DNA of 64,000 bases from Psychromonas sp047629075 (GTDB taxonomy: Bacteria > Pseudomonadota > Gammaproteobacteria > Enterobacterales > Psychromonadaceae), in contig JBLHWW010000001.1 of assembly GCA_047629075.1 (NCBI GenBank), positions 1 through 64,000 of the forward strand, written 5' to 3'. The position numbers and the translations under genes are program-made. This document shows, piece by piece, positions 57,923 through 64,000 of this stretch. Below the pieces are notes generated by a model that was not told where the DNA came from, ran no database searches, and worked only from the letters and a program-made list of their open reading frames with translations. The first letter of the stretch is position 1; every line of letters begins with the position of its first letter.

Positions 57923-58707
57923 AATTTACCGCCCTGAAATGGCCCTGTTGCCATTTTCATGTTCATTGGTGTTGATTGCTGGCTTTGCGTGAATTTCTGA
58001 TTGGCAGTGTTTCTGCCAATAAATTCCTCAACTTTACCGGCGTTCCTAAATATCAGATCAATTGAGTTGAAAACCGTTCCAGAATCATTTTTACCCATGT
58101 GATAATCAGATTTTTTACAGCCTCTGATTGCCTCGATCAGCTGATCAGGGGTAAAACCCTCTTTCAATCGGGCCTCAATTTTTGATCTCCGATCTTTGGT
58201 TAGTTTGGAACTGCTCTTGCCCATAATTTCTTGCCAGCGGCTAAAGACAAATTCACAGTCAGTTTTAATAACAATTTTTAATTCCTCAATAGTGTTCGGA
58301 TCACTTTTAAGTTCATTGTTAAGTTCATTGTTAGGATCGTCCGCAGATTCTGCGGGGGTGTGGTGCAGATTCTGCGGGGGTGTGGTGCAGATTCTGCGGG
58401 GGTGTGGTGCAGATTCTGCGGGGGTTGGCTGATCGTGCAGCTCGATCTCAATGCTTTTTAATGTGTAAATACTACTTGTTCCAGCACGTTCTTTGATGTT
58501 TAAAAAGCCGTCTTTTTCCAGTGTTTTTACATGGCCTTGGAATGCCCTTTCAGACATCGAACAGTTGCCAGCCATTTTAGGTATCGAGTACCAACTAACG
58601 CCGTCGTCGTTTGAATTATTAGCTAGCTGCAATAGAGTTAATTTTAATGGAGCTTTTTTTATTTCTTGTTCCCACGCCCAAAAAGTCCATTTAGCTGACA
58701 TTGGCAT
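57919..58707 (-). CDS. O-like replication initiator with winged helix and internal iterons
   Basis: A 262-residue protein. An N-terminal wHTH (LTLLQLANNSNDDGVSWYSI, MAGNCSMSERAFQGHVKTLE, KDGFLNIKERAGTSSIYTLK) is typical of phage replication initiators. The Pro/His linker at residues about 95-125 (PAESAPHPRRICTTPPQNLH) is encoded by the 22-bp iterons. The C-terminal domain (FVFSRWQEIMGKSSSKLTKD, FTPDQLIEAIRGCKKSDYHM) is the loader-contact part seen in O/DnaT-like proteins. Confidence 0.8.
   Translation of the reverse strand: MPMSAKWTFWAWEQEIKKAPLKLTLLQLANNSNDDGVSWYSIPKMAGNCSMSERAFQGHVKTLEKDGFLNIKERAGTSSIYTLKSIEIELHDQPTPAESAPHPRRICTTPPQNLHHTPAESADDPNNELNNELKSDPNTIEELKIVIKTDCEFVFSRWQEIMGKSSSKLTKDRRSKIEARLKEGFTPDQLIEAIRGCKKSDYHMGKNDSGTVFNSIDLIFRNAGKVEEFIGRNTANQKFTQSQQSTPMNMKMATGPFQGGKL
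58343..58425. repeat. Replication origin iterons: 22-bp tandem repeats (3.8 copies)
   Basis: The unit GCAGATTCTGCGGGGGTGTG-GT starts at 58343, 58365, 58387 and 58409 (the last truncated). On the other strand each contains the 11-bp palindrome GCAGAATCTGC followed by a C run. The unit is not a multiple of three, so the frame rotates, yet the coding frame stays open. Location inside the O-like gene mirrors the lambda ori. An AT-rich unwinding region is not obvious nearby. Confidence 0.75.
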
Positions 58708-59329
58708 TTCCTTCTTCGTAGCCTGTGGATTTTAATATAGCCAATCTGACCGCCTCATCATTGTTGTTAAGAACATCCGCAAGCAGCGCTATGTCATTAT
58801 GCAGTTTACTTCTTAATTTTAACTGCATAACAGTGGCCTCTTCCCAACAAGTAACTCCGCAAGCCAGTTTTATTTTTGAGGCTACGCTTGTTATTGTTTT
58901 TGGGAAATCTGTTTTTCTTGTTTCCCTGACAAAAAGCGCACCGCACATTTTCTTGTAACTGTCCCCACTTTCATTTCGATGCTTAATAAGGCTATCAAAT
59001 ATCCATTCATAAGTTTCAATTTTTAACTTGGGGCTAATGGCTAGCGCCATGTCAATAAATAAAAGTGGGTGTAGCCAAGTGTGGGCGCCTCTGCCTCGCG
59101 CTGATTTTTTCACTTTGTCCTTACCAAACTTTATTTGAAGCTCAGATACAAACTCCTTAGTGCCCTTGTTTTGTAACCAAGCCTTCATCACAAAAAGCGG
59201 CATTGAATTTACTGCCCGCCAAGAATTGCCAAGCTTAACTAAGTCGGTTGCGCTAAACATCTCTGTTTTGCTGTGCTGCGTTATATGTCCGCCTAGTAGC
59301 GGTCTTTGCATTAGTGTTACTGTCTTCAT
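58691..59329 (-). CDS. KilA-N domain protein
   Basis: A 212-residue protein with the KilA-N fold pattern: MFSATDLVKLGNSWRAVNSM, EFVSELQIKFGKDKVKKSAR, GRGAHTWLHPLLFIDMALAI and SPKLKIETYEWIFDSLIKHR. This is a DNA-binding domain of phage/virus regulators. The C-terminal 80 residues are helical (CGVTCWEEATVMQLKLRSKL). First gene of the replication operon, behind a consensus promoter. Confidence 0.85.
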   Translation of the reverse strand: MKTVTLMQRPLLGGHITQHSKTEMFSATDLVKLGNSWRAVNSMPLFVMKAWLQNKGTKEFVSELQIKFGKDKVKKSARGRGAHTWLHPLLFIDMALAISPKLKIETYEWIFDSLIKHRNESGDSYKKMCGALFVRETRKTDFPKTITSVASKIKLACGVTCWEEATVMQLKLRSKLHNDIALLADVLNNNDEAVRLAILKSTGYEEGNANVS

Positions 59330-59361
59330 GAATACTCACTTAGGGGTTGTTAATATCCTTA

Positions 59362-59390
59362 ATAATATCACCCTTTTATTAAACCGTCAA
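59362..59390 (-). promoter_or_regulatory. Promoter of the replication operon
   Basis: Minus strand: TTGACG (59390-59385), 17 bases, TATTAT (59367-59362), about 33 bases before ATG 59329. AATATTAT-type words flank it and recur in the inverted repeat at 59522. The 59391-59521 interval holds no gene I can support. Confidence 0.75.
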
Positions 59391-59521
59391 TAATATTGAG
59401 GATTTATAGGCGGGTTTATTTTTAATGAAATTTAACACTCTATTATTTTGACGTGCTTACTTTTGCTAGGGGGTTTTTATTGGGAGTAATTCAATCAGGG
59501 GTCGATATTTTAATTACAAGG

Positions 59522-59557
59522 ATCTTTAATATTAAACCTGAGTTTAATATTAAAGAT
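59522..59557. repeat. Inverted repeat with 16-bp arms
   Basis: ATCTTTAATATTAAAC then CTGA then GTTTAATATTAAAGAT. AT-rich and perfect over 16 pairs, immediately downstream of the 59570 gene (minus strand). No T-run, so either an operator or an AT-rich terminator. Confidence 0.6.
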
Positions 59558-59569
59558 TTCATTTTAGCC

Positions 59570-59824
59570 TTACTGGTTAATCAATGATCCTTGACTCGCC
59601 AATCGCTCTAAAACATCAACAAACCCGCGCATACATTCAACATTACCGATCATTTTATCAACGCTAAACTTATCAATAATGTCTTGCTCTAAATAACCTG
59701 CACCGCCATTTTTAAACAGTAACGTATCACCCTCGTAAATAGGATTGCCGCGCGAGTCTATTAATGTTGTATTCCGTTTCATTTCTAATAATTGTTCAAG
59801 CTCACTTTCTGGTAAATTATTCAT
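59570..59824 (-). CDS. Hypothetical protein, 84 residues, downstream of the Cro-like gene
   Basis: MNNLPESELEQLLEMKRNTT, then a beta-rich core (IYEGDTLLFKNGGAGYLEQD) and a helical end (VECMRGFVDVLERLASQGSL). Three bases after the upstream stop, so co-transcribed with the HTH gene. Possibly a CII- or YdaT-like early regulator, but no motif supports it. Confidence 0.55.
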   Translation of the reverse strand: MNNLPESELEQLLEMKRNTTLIDSRGNPIYEGDTLLFKNGGAGYLEQDIIDKFSVDKMIGNVECMRGFVDVLERLASQGSLINQ

Positions 59825-59827
59825 GAT

Positions 59828-60073
59828 TTACCCCTCGATCTTATCAGTGTTATTGCTCAAAACTCTGGTATAAATAACTTTCCTATTTACCTGAATTTCA
59901 ATCTCAAGACCCAGATCCTCAAGAATTCTTTTTGTTGGGTTGGCCCTGCCACAGGTTACCGATGAAATAAAGGAAGCTGATACACCAAGATGTTTAGCGT
60001 ACTTACCTTGATTTGAACCGTGGTTGGCAGCAATGTAAATTCTGAGTTCTTTTGCAAAGTTAACTTCTGACAT
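59828..60073 (-). CDS. Cro/XRE-type HTH repressor
   Basis: An 81-residue protein: FAKELRIYIAANHGSNQGKY, then AKHLGVSASFISSVTCGRAN and PTKRILEDLGLEIEIQVNRK. The Q-x-x-x-A-x-x-L-G-V-S-x-x-x-I-S helix-turn-helix and short length suit a Cro-like protein. It starts behind a promoter whose -35 is bracketed by TTAACC repeats. A partner CI is not in the window. Confidence 0.8.
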   Translation of the reverse strand: MSEVNFAKELRIYIAANHGSNQGKYAKHLGVSASFISSVTCGRANPTKRILEDLGLEIEIQVNRKVIYTRVLSNNTDKIEG

Positions 60074-60091
60074 ATTTATTCCTATTTGGTT

Positions 60092-60198
60092 TTTATATAC
60101 CTTAGCATTTAACCAACAAGTTAACCAGATAATTATTTAATTAATTACAAGAAATGAACTAAAATTTAGTTGTGATTGAGGTTTGACTGTGCTAAGAT
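60092..60198. promoter_or_regulatory. Divergent control region of the Cro-like gene and the family B gene
   Basis: Minus strand: TTGTTG (60119-60114), 16 bases, TATAAA (60097-60092). Direct repeats TTAACC at 60109 and 60121 flank this -35 and are candidate operators. Plus strand: TTGTGA (60170-60175), 17 bases, TAAGAT (60193-60198), driving 60247. The two promoters are back to back. Confidence 0.6.
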
Positions 60199-60246
60199 GG
60201 AATCTAAATAAATTGCTACAACGACAATTAAAACAGGTGAAGAACG

Positions 60247-60903
60247 ATGAACAAATTACAAAAAGAAACGGCAATCGAACTGATGAAAGGCCACCAGGTT
60301 GCTGATCTAATTCAACAGGGAGATTGGTTTAACCCAATTTCCGGCGTAGGCTGCTGTTACGGGTGCATGATGCAAACGGATGATAACGCGCTAGAAAAAG
60401 CAGCGGTATTTATGGGCGTACCCCTTTGGTTCGTTTATCTGTCAGAAGCTGTGTTCGAGGGATTGCCGGAAGAAGATTCTATCTTTTTTCCGGTACAATT
60501 GCTGCAATTGATCCCGGTCGATACCGATTTAACCCCAGTCCTGCATTTAACGGCAATTGCCCGGTTAACGCCGCTAGCGGCGTTAACAACGGGTGAAGTG
60601 AAATCTTGCATCAATGCGGTGATTGATTTACACAAGGATTGGGAGAATGCAACAATTGAAATGTGGAGGGCCGCGCAGAAAGCAGCACACAAAGCATGGT
60701 TAGAATGTCCAGTGTTTACAGCCGCAGAGTCAGCCGCAAAGTCAGCGGCATATTCGGCGGGATTGTCAGCAGAGTCAGTATATTCGGTATGTTCGGGGGC
60801 ATGGTCAGCACTTTCAGCACTTTCAGCACGGGGTTCAGGAGGCATATCGCCAAGGGAACAGGAGCGGGATAATTTATTTGCAGCCCTGCGCAGTATCAGT
60901 TAA
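60247..60903 (+). CDS. Ser/Ala-tailed repeat protein, family B, copy 2
   Basis: A 218-residue protein almost identical to the 19190-19951 gene over its first 145 residues (MNKLQKETAIELMKGHQVAD, GVGCCYGCMMQTDDNALEKA, FFPVQLLQLIPVDTDLTPVL), including the GGTGAAGAACG leader. It lacks the 20-residue HKEVVLFALIRQ block, and its tail is different (AAESAAKSAAYSAGLSAESV, SALSALSARGSGG), then QERDNLFAALRSIS. Strand is opposite to copy 1, so copying or inversion has occurred. Confidence 0.75.
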   Translation: MNKLQKETAIELMKGHQVADLIQQGDWFNPISGVGCCYGCMMQTDDNALEKAAVFMGVPLWFVYLSEAVFEGLPEEDSIFFPVQLLQLIPVDTDLTPVLHLTAIARLTPLAALTTGEVKSCINAVIDLHKDWENATIEMWRAAQKAAHKAWLECPVFTAAESAAKSAAYSAGLSAESVYSVCSGAWSALSALSARGSGGISPREQERDNLFAALRSIS

Positions 60904-60944
60904 ATCTAAATTAAACAATAAATAAATCTAATTCGGTAATTATA

Positions 60945-61166
60945 ATGTTGGTAAATAATTGGAATGAAGTAGTGTTTTTACTTTTGCTGGCTTTTTGTTT
61001 TATGATATTTTTTTTATCTCTTTGTGCATGTGCGTACATTTCATATAAGTCATTTCTTGGTGATCATCAATTCACCTGCCAGGCTGAAAAAAATAGGCAG
61101 GGAGACACTGCAATTATAAAGGTGATGATTCTATTTATTGGAACATTTATTTTAAGCCAAATTTAA
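60945..61166 (+). CDS. Small membrane protein, 73 residues
   Basis: Two hydrophobic segments: VVFLLLLAFCFMIFFLSLCA and AIIKVMILFIGTFILSQI, with a polar loop (GDHQFTCQAEKNRQGDT) between. Follows the family B gene by 41 bases in the same direction. Function unknown; a superinfection or lysis-accessory role is possible. Confidence 0.55.
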   Translation: MLVNNWNEVVFLLLLAFCFMIFFLSLCACAYISYKSFLGDHQFTCQAEKNRQGDTAIIKVMILFIGTFILSQI

Positions 61167-61205
61167 ATATATCATTTTCTAGCCCCCTACATAAAGGTGA
61201 TCATC

Positions 61206-61385
61206 ATGGCAACTACATCATTCAACAAAAACTTTGTTGTAACAGATCAAACTAGTATAAAAAACTTAGCAAAAGATCTTCTTACGCCACATAAAATTGT
61301 AATTAATAAACGTGATTATCAAACTGATAAAGTTAAAGGTATCGAACTATTAAAACAACGATTGCTCAGCTTAAAGGCTTGCTAA
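61206..61385 (+). CDS. Hypothetical protein, 59 residues
   Basis: Start at ATG 61206 (AAAGGTGATCATC upstream). MATTSFNKNFVVTDQTSIKN then LAKDLLTPHKIVINKRDYQT and KGIELLKQRLLSLKAC. The opening is like the beta-strand start of small antitoxin-type DNA-binding proteins, but no clear motif follows. Function unknown. Confidence 0.5.
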   Translation: MATTSFNKNFVVTDQTSIKNLAKDLLTPHKIVINKRDYQTDKVKGIELLKQRLLSLKAC

Positions 61386-61625
61386 AAGCATTTAATAAAG
61401 AAGTATTTTAAGTTAAACAATAACTCAAAACATAGGGAAATACCTTACTAATGATCAAACGAGACTAAGAACTAATTTGAGGCGTTGATAAAATGATCGT
61501 TTATCCTGGCATCATAGGCACTAGCAAAGGGTCTCGATTATTTTTTAGGTTGCCTGTCTTGAATGACACCTAGTGCGCATAAATCATAAACCCGATAACT
61601 AATTTGAAATAAATAGATTTAAAAA

Positions 61626-61654
61626 TTGCAGTGTTATATAAGTATCTGTATAGT
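61626..61654 (+). promoter_or_regulatory. Promoter in the 61386-61845 intergenic region
   Basis: TTGCAG (61626-61631), 17 bases, TATAGT (61649-61654), followed by a ~190-base leader to the next gene. The region 61386-61845 is otherwise AT-rich, with ACTATATTA/TAATATAGT inverted words near 61670-61695 and only a doubtful 26-codon ORF (61493-61573). Confidence 0.55.
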
Positions 61655-61845
61655 ACGTAATGTAAACTAATATAGTATGAACAAACTATATTAATTATAC
61701 AGCATTATATTCCTGCAAATTTCACCTTACGCGAACTTATTAACTTTCAATAAGTCAAAATGTAAAAAACATATACTACCAACATGGAAAGCATAAGAAC
61801 CTTATAGTGGTATGTCATATTTTAAGAATAAATAGAGGATCTAAA

Positions 61846-62139
61846 ATGAAGTCATTCAATAACGCTTTCGAGTTGTTAACAGACGATGTCAAAGAGATAG
61901 AAAACTACACAATGCGTTCAAACATGATGAATGCGATCGTTGATTTAATTAAGGAGAAAGATTGGACACAAAAAGAAGCAGCTAAACACTTAGATGTGTC
62001 ACAGCCGCGCATTAGCAACCTGAAGAACGGGAAAGTAAGTAAGTTTTCAGTTGATATGCTAATAGGGATGTTAGCTAAGCTAGGTTTTACCTTTGAATTT
62101 AACTACACCCCCACAAAGCAAGCCGACATTAATTTATAA
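61846..62139 (+). CDS. HigA-like XRE-family regulator (orphan antitoxin type)
   Basis: 97 residues from ATG 61846 (AGAGGATCTAAA upstream). FELLTDDVKEIENYTMRSNM, AIVDLIKEKDWTQKEAAKHL, DVSQPRISNLKNGKVSKFSV, DMLIGMLAKLGFTFEF: the layout of HigA-2/XRE antitoxins with HTH Q-K-E-A-A-K-H-L-x-V-S-Q-P-R-I-S. No RelE/HigB toxin gene is beside it, so it probably acts alone as a regulator, or as an anti-toxin decoy. Confidence 0.75.
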   Translation: MKSFNNAFELLTDDVKEIENYTMRSNMMNAIVDLIKEKDWTQKEAAKHLDVSQPRISNLKNGKVSKFSVDMLIGMLAKLGFTFEFNYTPTKQADINL

Positions 62140-62158
62140 GTAAATAACGGGAATTAAC

Positions 62159-62578
62159 ATGAATAACGAACTTAACAAAAAGTACCTTTTCGCTCTGTGT
62201 GAATTTATAAAAAATAAAGAGGAAATGGAAGAATTCAAATTGGAATCAATACAGTCTGGATTGCTAACTAAACAGGATTGTTCAAATTTTGAGTGCTCTG
62301 ATCAACCACTGCCATTGACTAACTATCCTGGTTCCGTTGAAGGTCCAATGAAAAAAATTACTCATTTTATGGAACTCAACCCGGACTATGCGCACTCCTG
62401 GACGGCCAATATTGCAATGCTGATGTTTGACGAGGGCGTTAGCCATCATTCAGCAAATCAGCGGGCATCTAGGTTTGTTGCTCGCGTGTTTGATTTATCG
62501 TTTATTCCGGAGCAGCCAGAGCGGGCTAACGATAATGCAATAAACACGCCGGCGGTTACAATGGAATTATCCACATAA
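62159..62578 (+). CDS. Hypothetical protein, 139 residues
   Basis: MNNELNKKYLFALCEFIKNK; a Cys-bearing middle (TKQDCSNFECSDQPLPLTNY) and a conserved-looking helix (NPDYAHSWTANIAMLMFDEG). Preceded by AACGGGAATTAAC. It follows the HigA-like gene by 19 bases. No family recognised. Confidence 0.55.
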   Translation: MNNELNKKYLFALCEFIKNKEEMEEFKLESIQSGLLTKQDCSNFECSDQPLPLTNYPGSVEGPMKKITHFMELNPDYAHSWTANIAMLMFDEGVSHHSANQRASRFVARVFDLSFIPEQPERANDNAINTPAVTMELST

Positions 62579-62629
62579 TTCAAACCAATTAGATTTAAAG
62601 ATTGCATCTTACGGTTAATGTGTTAATAT
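62579..62629 (+). promoter_or_regulatory. Family promoter with 21-bp palindrome, copy 7
   Basis: Palindrome 62579-62599 (first arm TTCAAACCAA), AT, TTGCAT (62602-62607), 16 bases, TAATAT (62624-62629). It overlaps the last base of the previous gene region and drives 62678-62965, which is unrelated to the alanine-rich proteins. Confidence 0.75.
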
Positions 62630-62677
62630 ACCCTCAATGAAGCAAAACATACGTTTTGCGATTTGAGGCCACACAAA

Positions 62678-62965
62678 ATGAATAAAATTGATCAAACTGG
62701 ATTTACAGTGCTGTACACTCAAGAGCAGATTGATACGCTAGTAAATTTTGCTGTAATGTCGGTTTTCATGCCGATATGTCCAAAAATACTTGCCATTCAA
62801 ATGGCACGTTCATGGAGTAGCGAACTTAGCGTCCAACTTGACATGCTTAGCATTGTTGAATACGCGGTAAATATAGGTAAGCTTAATAAAATCTCTTTTA
62901 AATGCAACACCGGATTATCTGTTCGACATATGATTGTGTTGCCAGGATTCCACATTGTTGATTAA
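62678..62965 (+). CDS. Hypothetical protein, 95 residues, under a family promoter
   Basis: Start at ATG 62678 (GAGGCCACACAAA upstream). MNKIDQTGFTVLYTQEQIDT, LVNFAVMSVFMPICPKILAI and QMARSWSSELSVQLDMLSIV. A helical protein with an apolar N-terminal half. No family recognised. Regulatory linkage places it in the cassette regulon. Confidence 0.55.
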   Translation: MNKIDQTGFTVLYTQEQIDTLVNFAVMSVFMPICPKILAIQMARSWSSELSVQLDMLSIVEYAVNIGKLNKISFKCNTGLSVRHMIVLPGFHIVD

Positions 62966-63049
62966 AACACTATTTGATATATAGTGTTTTACTTTATTCG
63001 TTTAGACGGGTTATAAATTTAACGTCAAAAAATAGCGAAGGATGTTAAA

Positions 63050-63223
63050 ATGATTAGAAAAAATATTAAAATCTCAGGAAGAAAAGTTAAAGAATTTAAT
63101 AAAACCCAGCCTGAAATCCATTTAACTAATGAGTATATAAATGGTAGGCAAGTTATGCCCGTAATTAAACAAATTACAGTCAGAGATTGTTTACTGCCAA
63201 AAATTGGTGTTCGATGTGGATAG
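63050..63223 (+). CDS. 57-residue basic protein
   Basis: MIRKNIKISGRKVKEFNKTQ then PEIHLTNEYINGRQVMPVIK and QITVRDCLLPKIGVRCG. GAAGGATGTTAAA precedes the ATG. It overlaps the next gene by about 20 bases. No family recognised. Confidence 0.5.
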   Translation: MIRKNIKISGRKVKEFNKTQPEIHLTNEYINGRQVMPVIKQITVRDCLLPKIGVRCG

Positions 63224-63476
63224 TTTGGTTTTTATTATTTTTCTGTTTACATTGTCATCCACATTAATTGGCCTGGCATTTCTTTTCCTTTTTAAAGAAA
63301 AAATAAATAACGAATCAATGGAGCGTCAAGTTTTTCTTGCTGTAAAGAATGTGATATCTGATTTAAATATAAGGTTTGATGATACTGATCAAATCACAGC
63401 AGTAAATCTTAAAAAGATTCTAATGGATATTGAAAAAGGCAGGGCAGTTGACATAAAGCGATCAGTTAATCGCTGA
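63204..63476 (+). CDS. Membrane-anchored protein, up to 90 residues
   Basis: No ATG at the start; TTG 63204, GTG 63207 or GTG 63216 are candidates inside the preceding gene, implying coupled translation. Transmembrane segment SLVFIIFLFTLSSTLIGLAF then LFLFKEKINNESMERQ and a polar C-terminal domain (VFLAVKNVISDLNIRFDDTD). Function unknown. Confidence 0.5.
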   Translation: MVFDVDSLVFIIFLFTLSSTLIGLAFLFLFKEKINNESMERQVFLAVKNVISDLNIRFDDTDQITAVNLKKILMDIEKGRAVDIKRSVNR

Positions 63477-63538
63477 TTTAATTAAAGCGCCAGCATACCG
63501 GCGCTAACAACCTACAACTTAACTACAGCTGTCATTAA

Positions 63539-63568
63539 CCTACCATCCTTTAAGTCTAGGATGGTAGG
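63539..63568. terminator. Hairpin, ten-base perfect arms
   Basis: CCTACCATCC TTTAAGTCTA GGATGGTAGG, after a second hairpin GCGCC/GGCGC at 63487-63504. No T-run; both lie between the membrane gene and the 63619 gene. They may stabilise or end the transcript. Confidence 0.5.
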
Positions 63569-63618
63569 CAGCAATAATTTGTACAGTAAACAATTGTATA
63601 ATAACAGGATAAATTATA

Positions 63619-63798
63619 ATGAGTAAAGCAACAGAATGGTCCGACTACGGTCAGGTAATGTTCGAAGAGAAACATTGGAAGCAAGTTCTAAAAAATAGGT
63701 CGGCTGTCGGTTGTCGTGGTAATGGTCCAGGGTCCACCGAAGAAGCCCTAGACAAGTTGAGAAAAGCCCGAGAAAAAGCCGCCTTTTACCGACGGTAA
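63619..63798 (+). CDS. 59-residue hypothetical protein
   Basis: MSKATEWSDYGQVMFEEKHW then KQVLKNRSAVGCRGNGPGST and EEALDKLRKAREKAAFYRR. CAGGATAAATTATA precedes the ATG and TATAAT lies 20 bases upstream. Basic C-terminal helix. Ends tail-to-tail over the methylase remnant by 13 bases. Function unknown. Confidence 0.55.
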   Translation: MSKATEWSDYGQVMFEEKHWKQVLKNRSAVGCRGNGPGSTEEALDKLRKAREKAAFYRR

Positions 63799-64000
63799 TA
63801 CTGAAGTTTTTTAATTAACTGCCTACCGATGTGCTCAGTGTAAATAGGGGGGATAGCCTGAGCCAATTCTTTCTGACCCAGCCAATCAATGCCCATTGCT
63901 GCCTGTGCAAATTTAACGCCGGAAAAATTTCAGACTACATGCATAAATTTCCCCTCTTCAGGTGGCCGCCCCATTTTAACATTTTTTGCGGTATGCTTGT
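63786..64000 (-). pseudogene. C-terminal part of a DNA cytosine-5 methyltransferase, interrupted by TGA (5' part outside window)
   Basis: The minus frame from the window edge reads KNVKMGRPPEEGKFMHVV, then TGA (63932-63930), then NFSGVKFAQAAMGIDWLGQK and ELAQAIPPIYTEHIGRQLIK, ending at TAA 63786. The end matches the last 40 residues of phage Dcm-type methylases (AMGIDWM...ELxQAIPPAYTxxIGxQL), where a Gly normally occupies the TGA codon position. A single G-to-T change explains the stop. The catalytic part is outside the window. Confidence 0.6.

Noticed and set aside
60435..60845. Long antisense frame inside the family B gene
   Set aside because: It mirrors the coding repeats on the opposite strand, lacks a ribosome site and has no support from its paralogue.

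Overview
The window is one contiguous piece of a tailed double-stranded DNA phage or prophage, AT-rich and about 40% GC by eye. No rRNA, tRNA, insertion sequence, CRISPR array or integrase was recognised. The tail genes (a 1142-residue tape measure, a separate tube protein and a frameshifted chaperone pair, no contractile sheath) indicate a siphovirus. The head is of the P22-coat type, with a DUF4055-like portal. DnaB, DnaC-like, NinG, DUF1367, MT-A70 and KilA-N genes resemble lambdoid and other gammaproteobacterial temperate phages, so a gammaproteobacterial host is likely but not proven. Both ends cut genes: a tail-fibre gene on the left and a cytosine-methylase remnant on the right.

Layout. 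Positions 1-18.9 kb (minus strand) hold tail fibre, tail tip, tape measure, frameshifted chaperones, tail tube, connectors, coat, scaffold, portal and MuF-like protein, in the usual order when read from right to left. Positions 19-22 kb hold small minus-strand genes. A divergent promoter at 22.05 kb starts a plus-strand block (22.1-27.6 kb) with paralogous small proteins, an M15-type endolysin and three alanine-rich proteins. Positions 27.8-34.3 kb (minus) hold the terminase genes and many very small accessory genes. Positions 34.3-38.8 kb hold an IbrB/IbrA/SNF2-helicase/zinc-protein operon. Positions 39-46 kb hold a KorA-like regulator, a probable Acb2-type anti-CBASS sponge, acetyltransferase, holin, Ntn-hydrolase and zinc-finger genes. 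Positions 46-55.7 kb carry more alanine-rich cassettes, two tandem-HTH repeat proteins, NinG, DUF1367 and MT-A70. Positions 55.8-59.3 kb are the replication block (DnaB, DnaC-like loader, O-like initiator with internal iterons, KilA-N). From 59.5 kb to the end is a Cro-like control region followed by plus-strand accessory genes.

The most unusual content is a dispersed family of at least six genes with a conserved N-terminal domain of about 110 residues (Imm5-like in appearance) and a hypervariable alanine-rich tail. A second family of two genes has Ser/Ala tails. Several of these genes, and three unrelated small genes, are driven by near-identical promoters: a 21-bp palindrome two bases upstream of TTGCAN-16-TAATAT. 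Many end in a shared CCCGGC hairpin element. This looks like a co-regulated set of exchangeable cassettes, with a degenerate cassette remnant at 33.84 kb. Other items worth attention are a canonical A_AAA_AAG frameshift in the tail chaperones, iterons inside the initiator gene, nine tandem HTH modules in two adjacent genes, a tape-measure segment copied into a non-tail gene, and several interrupted genes.
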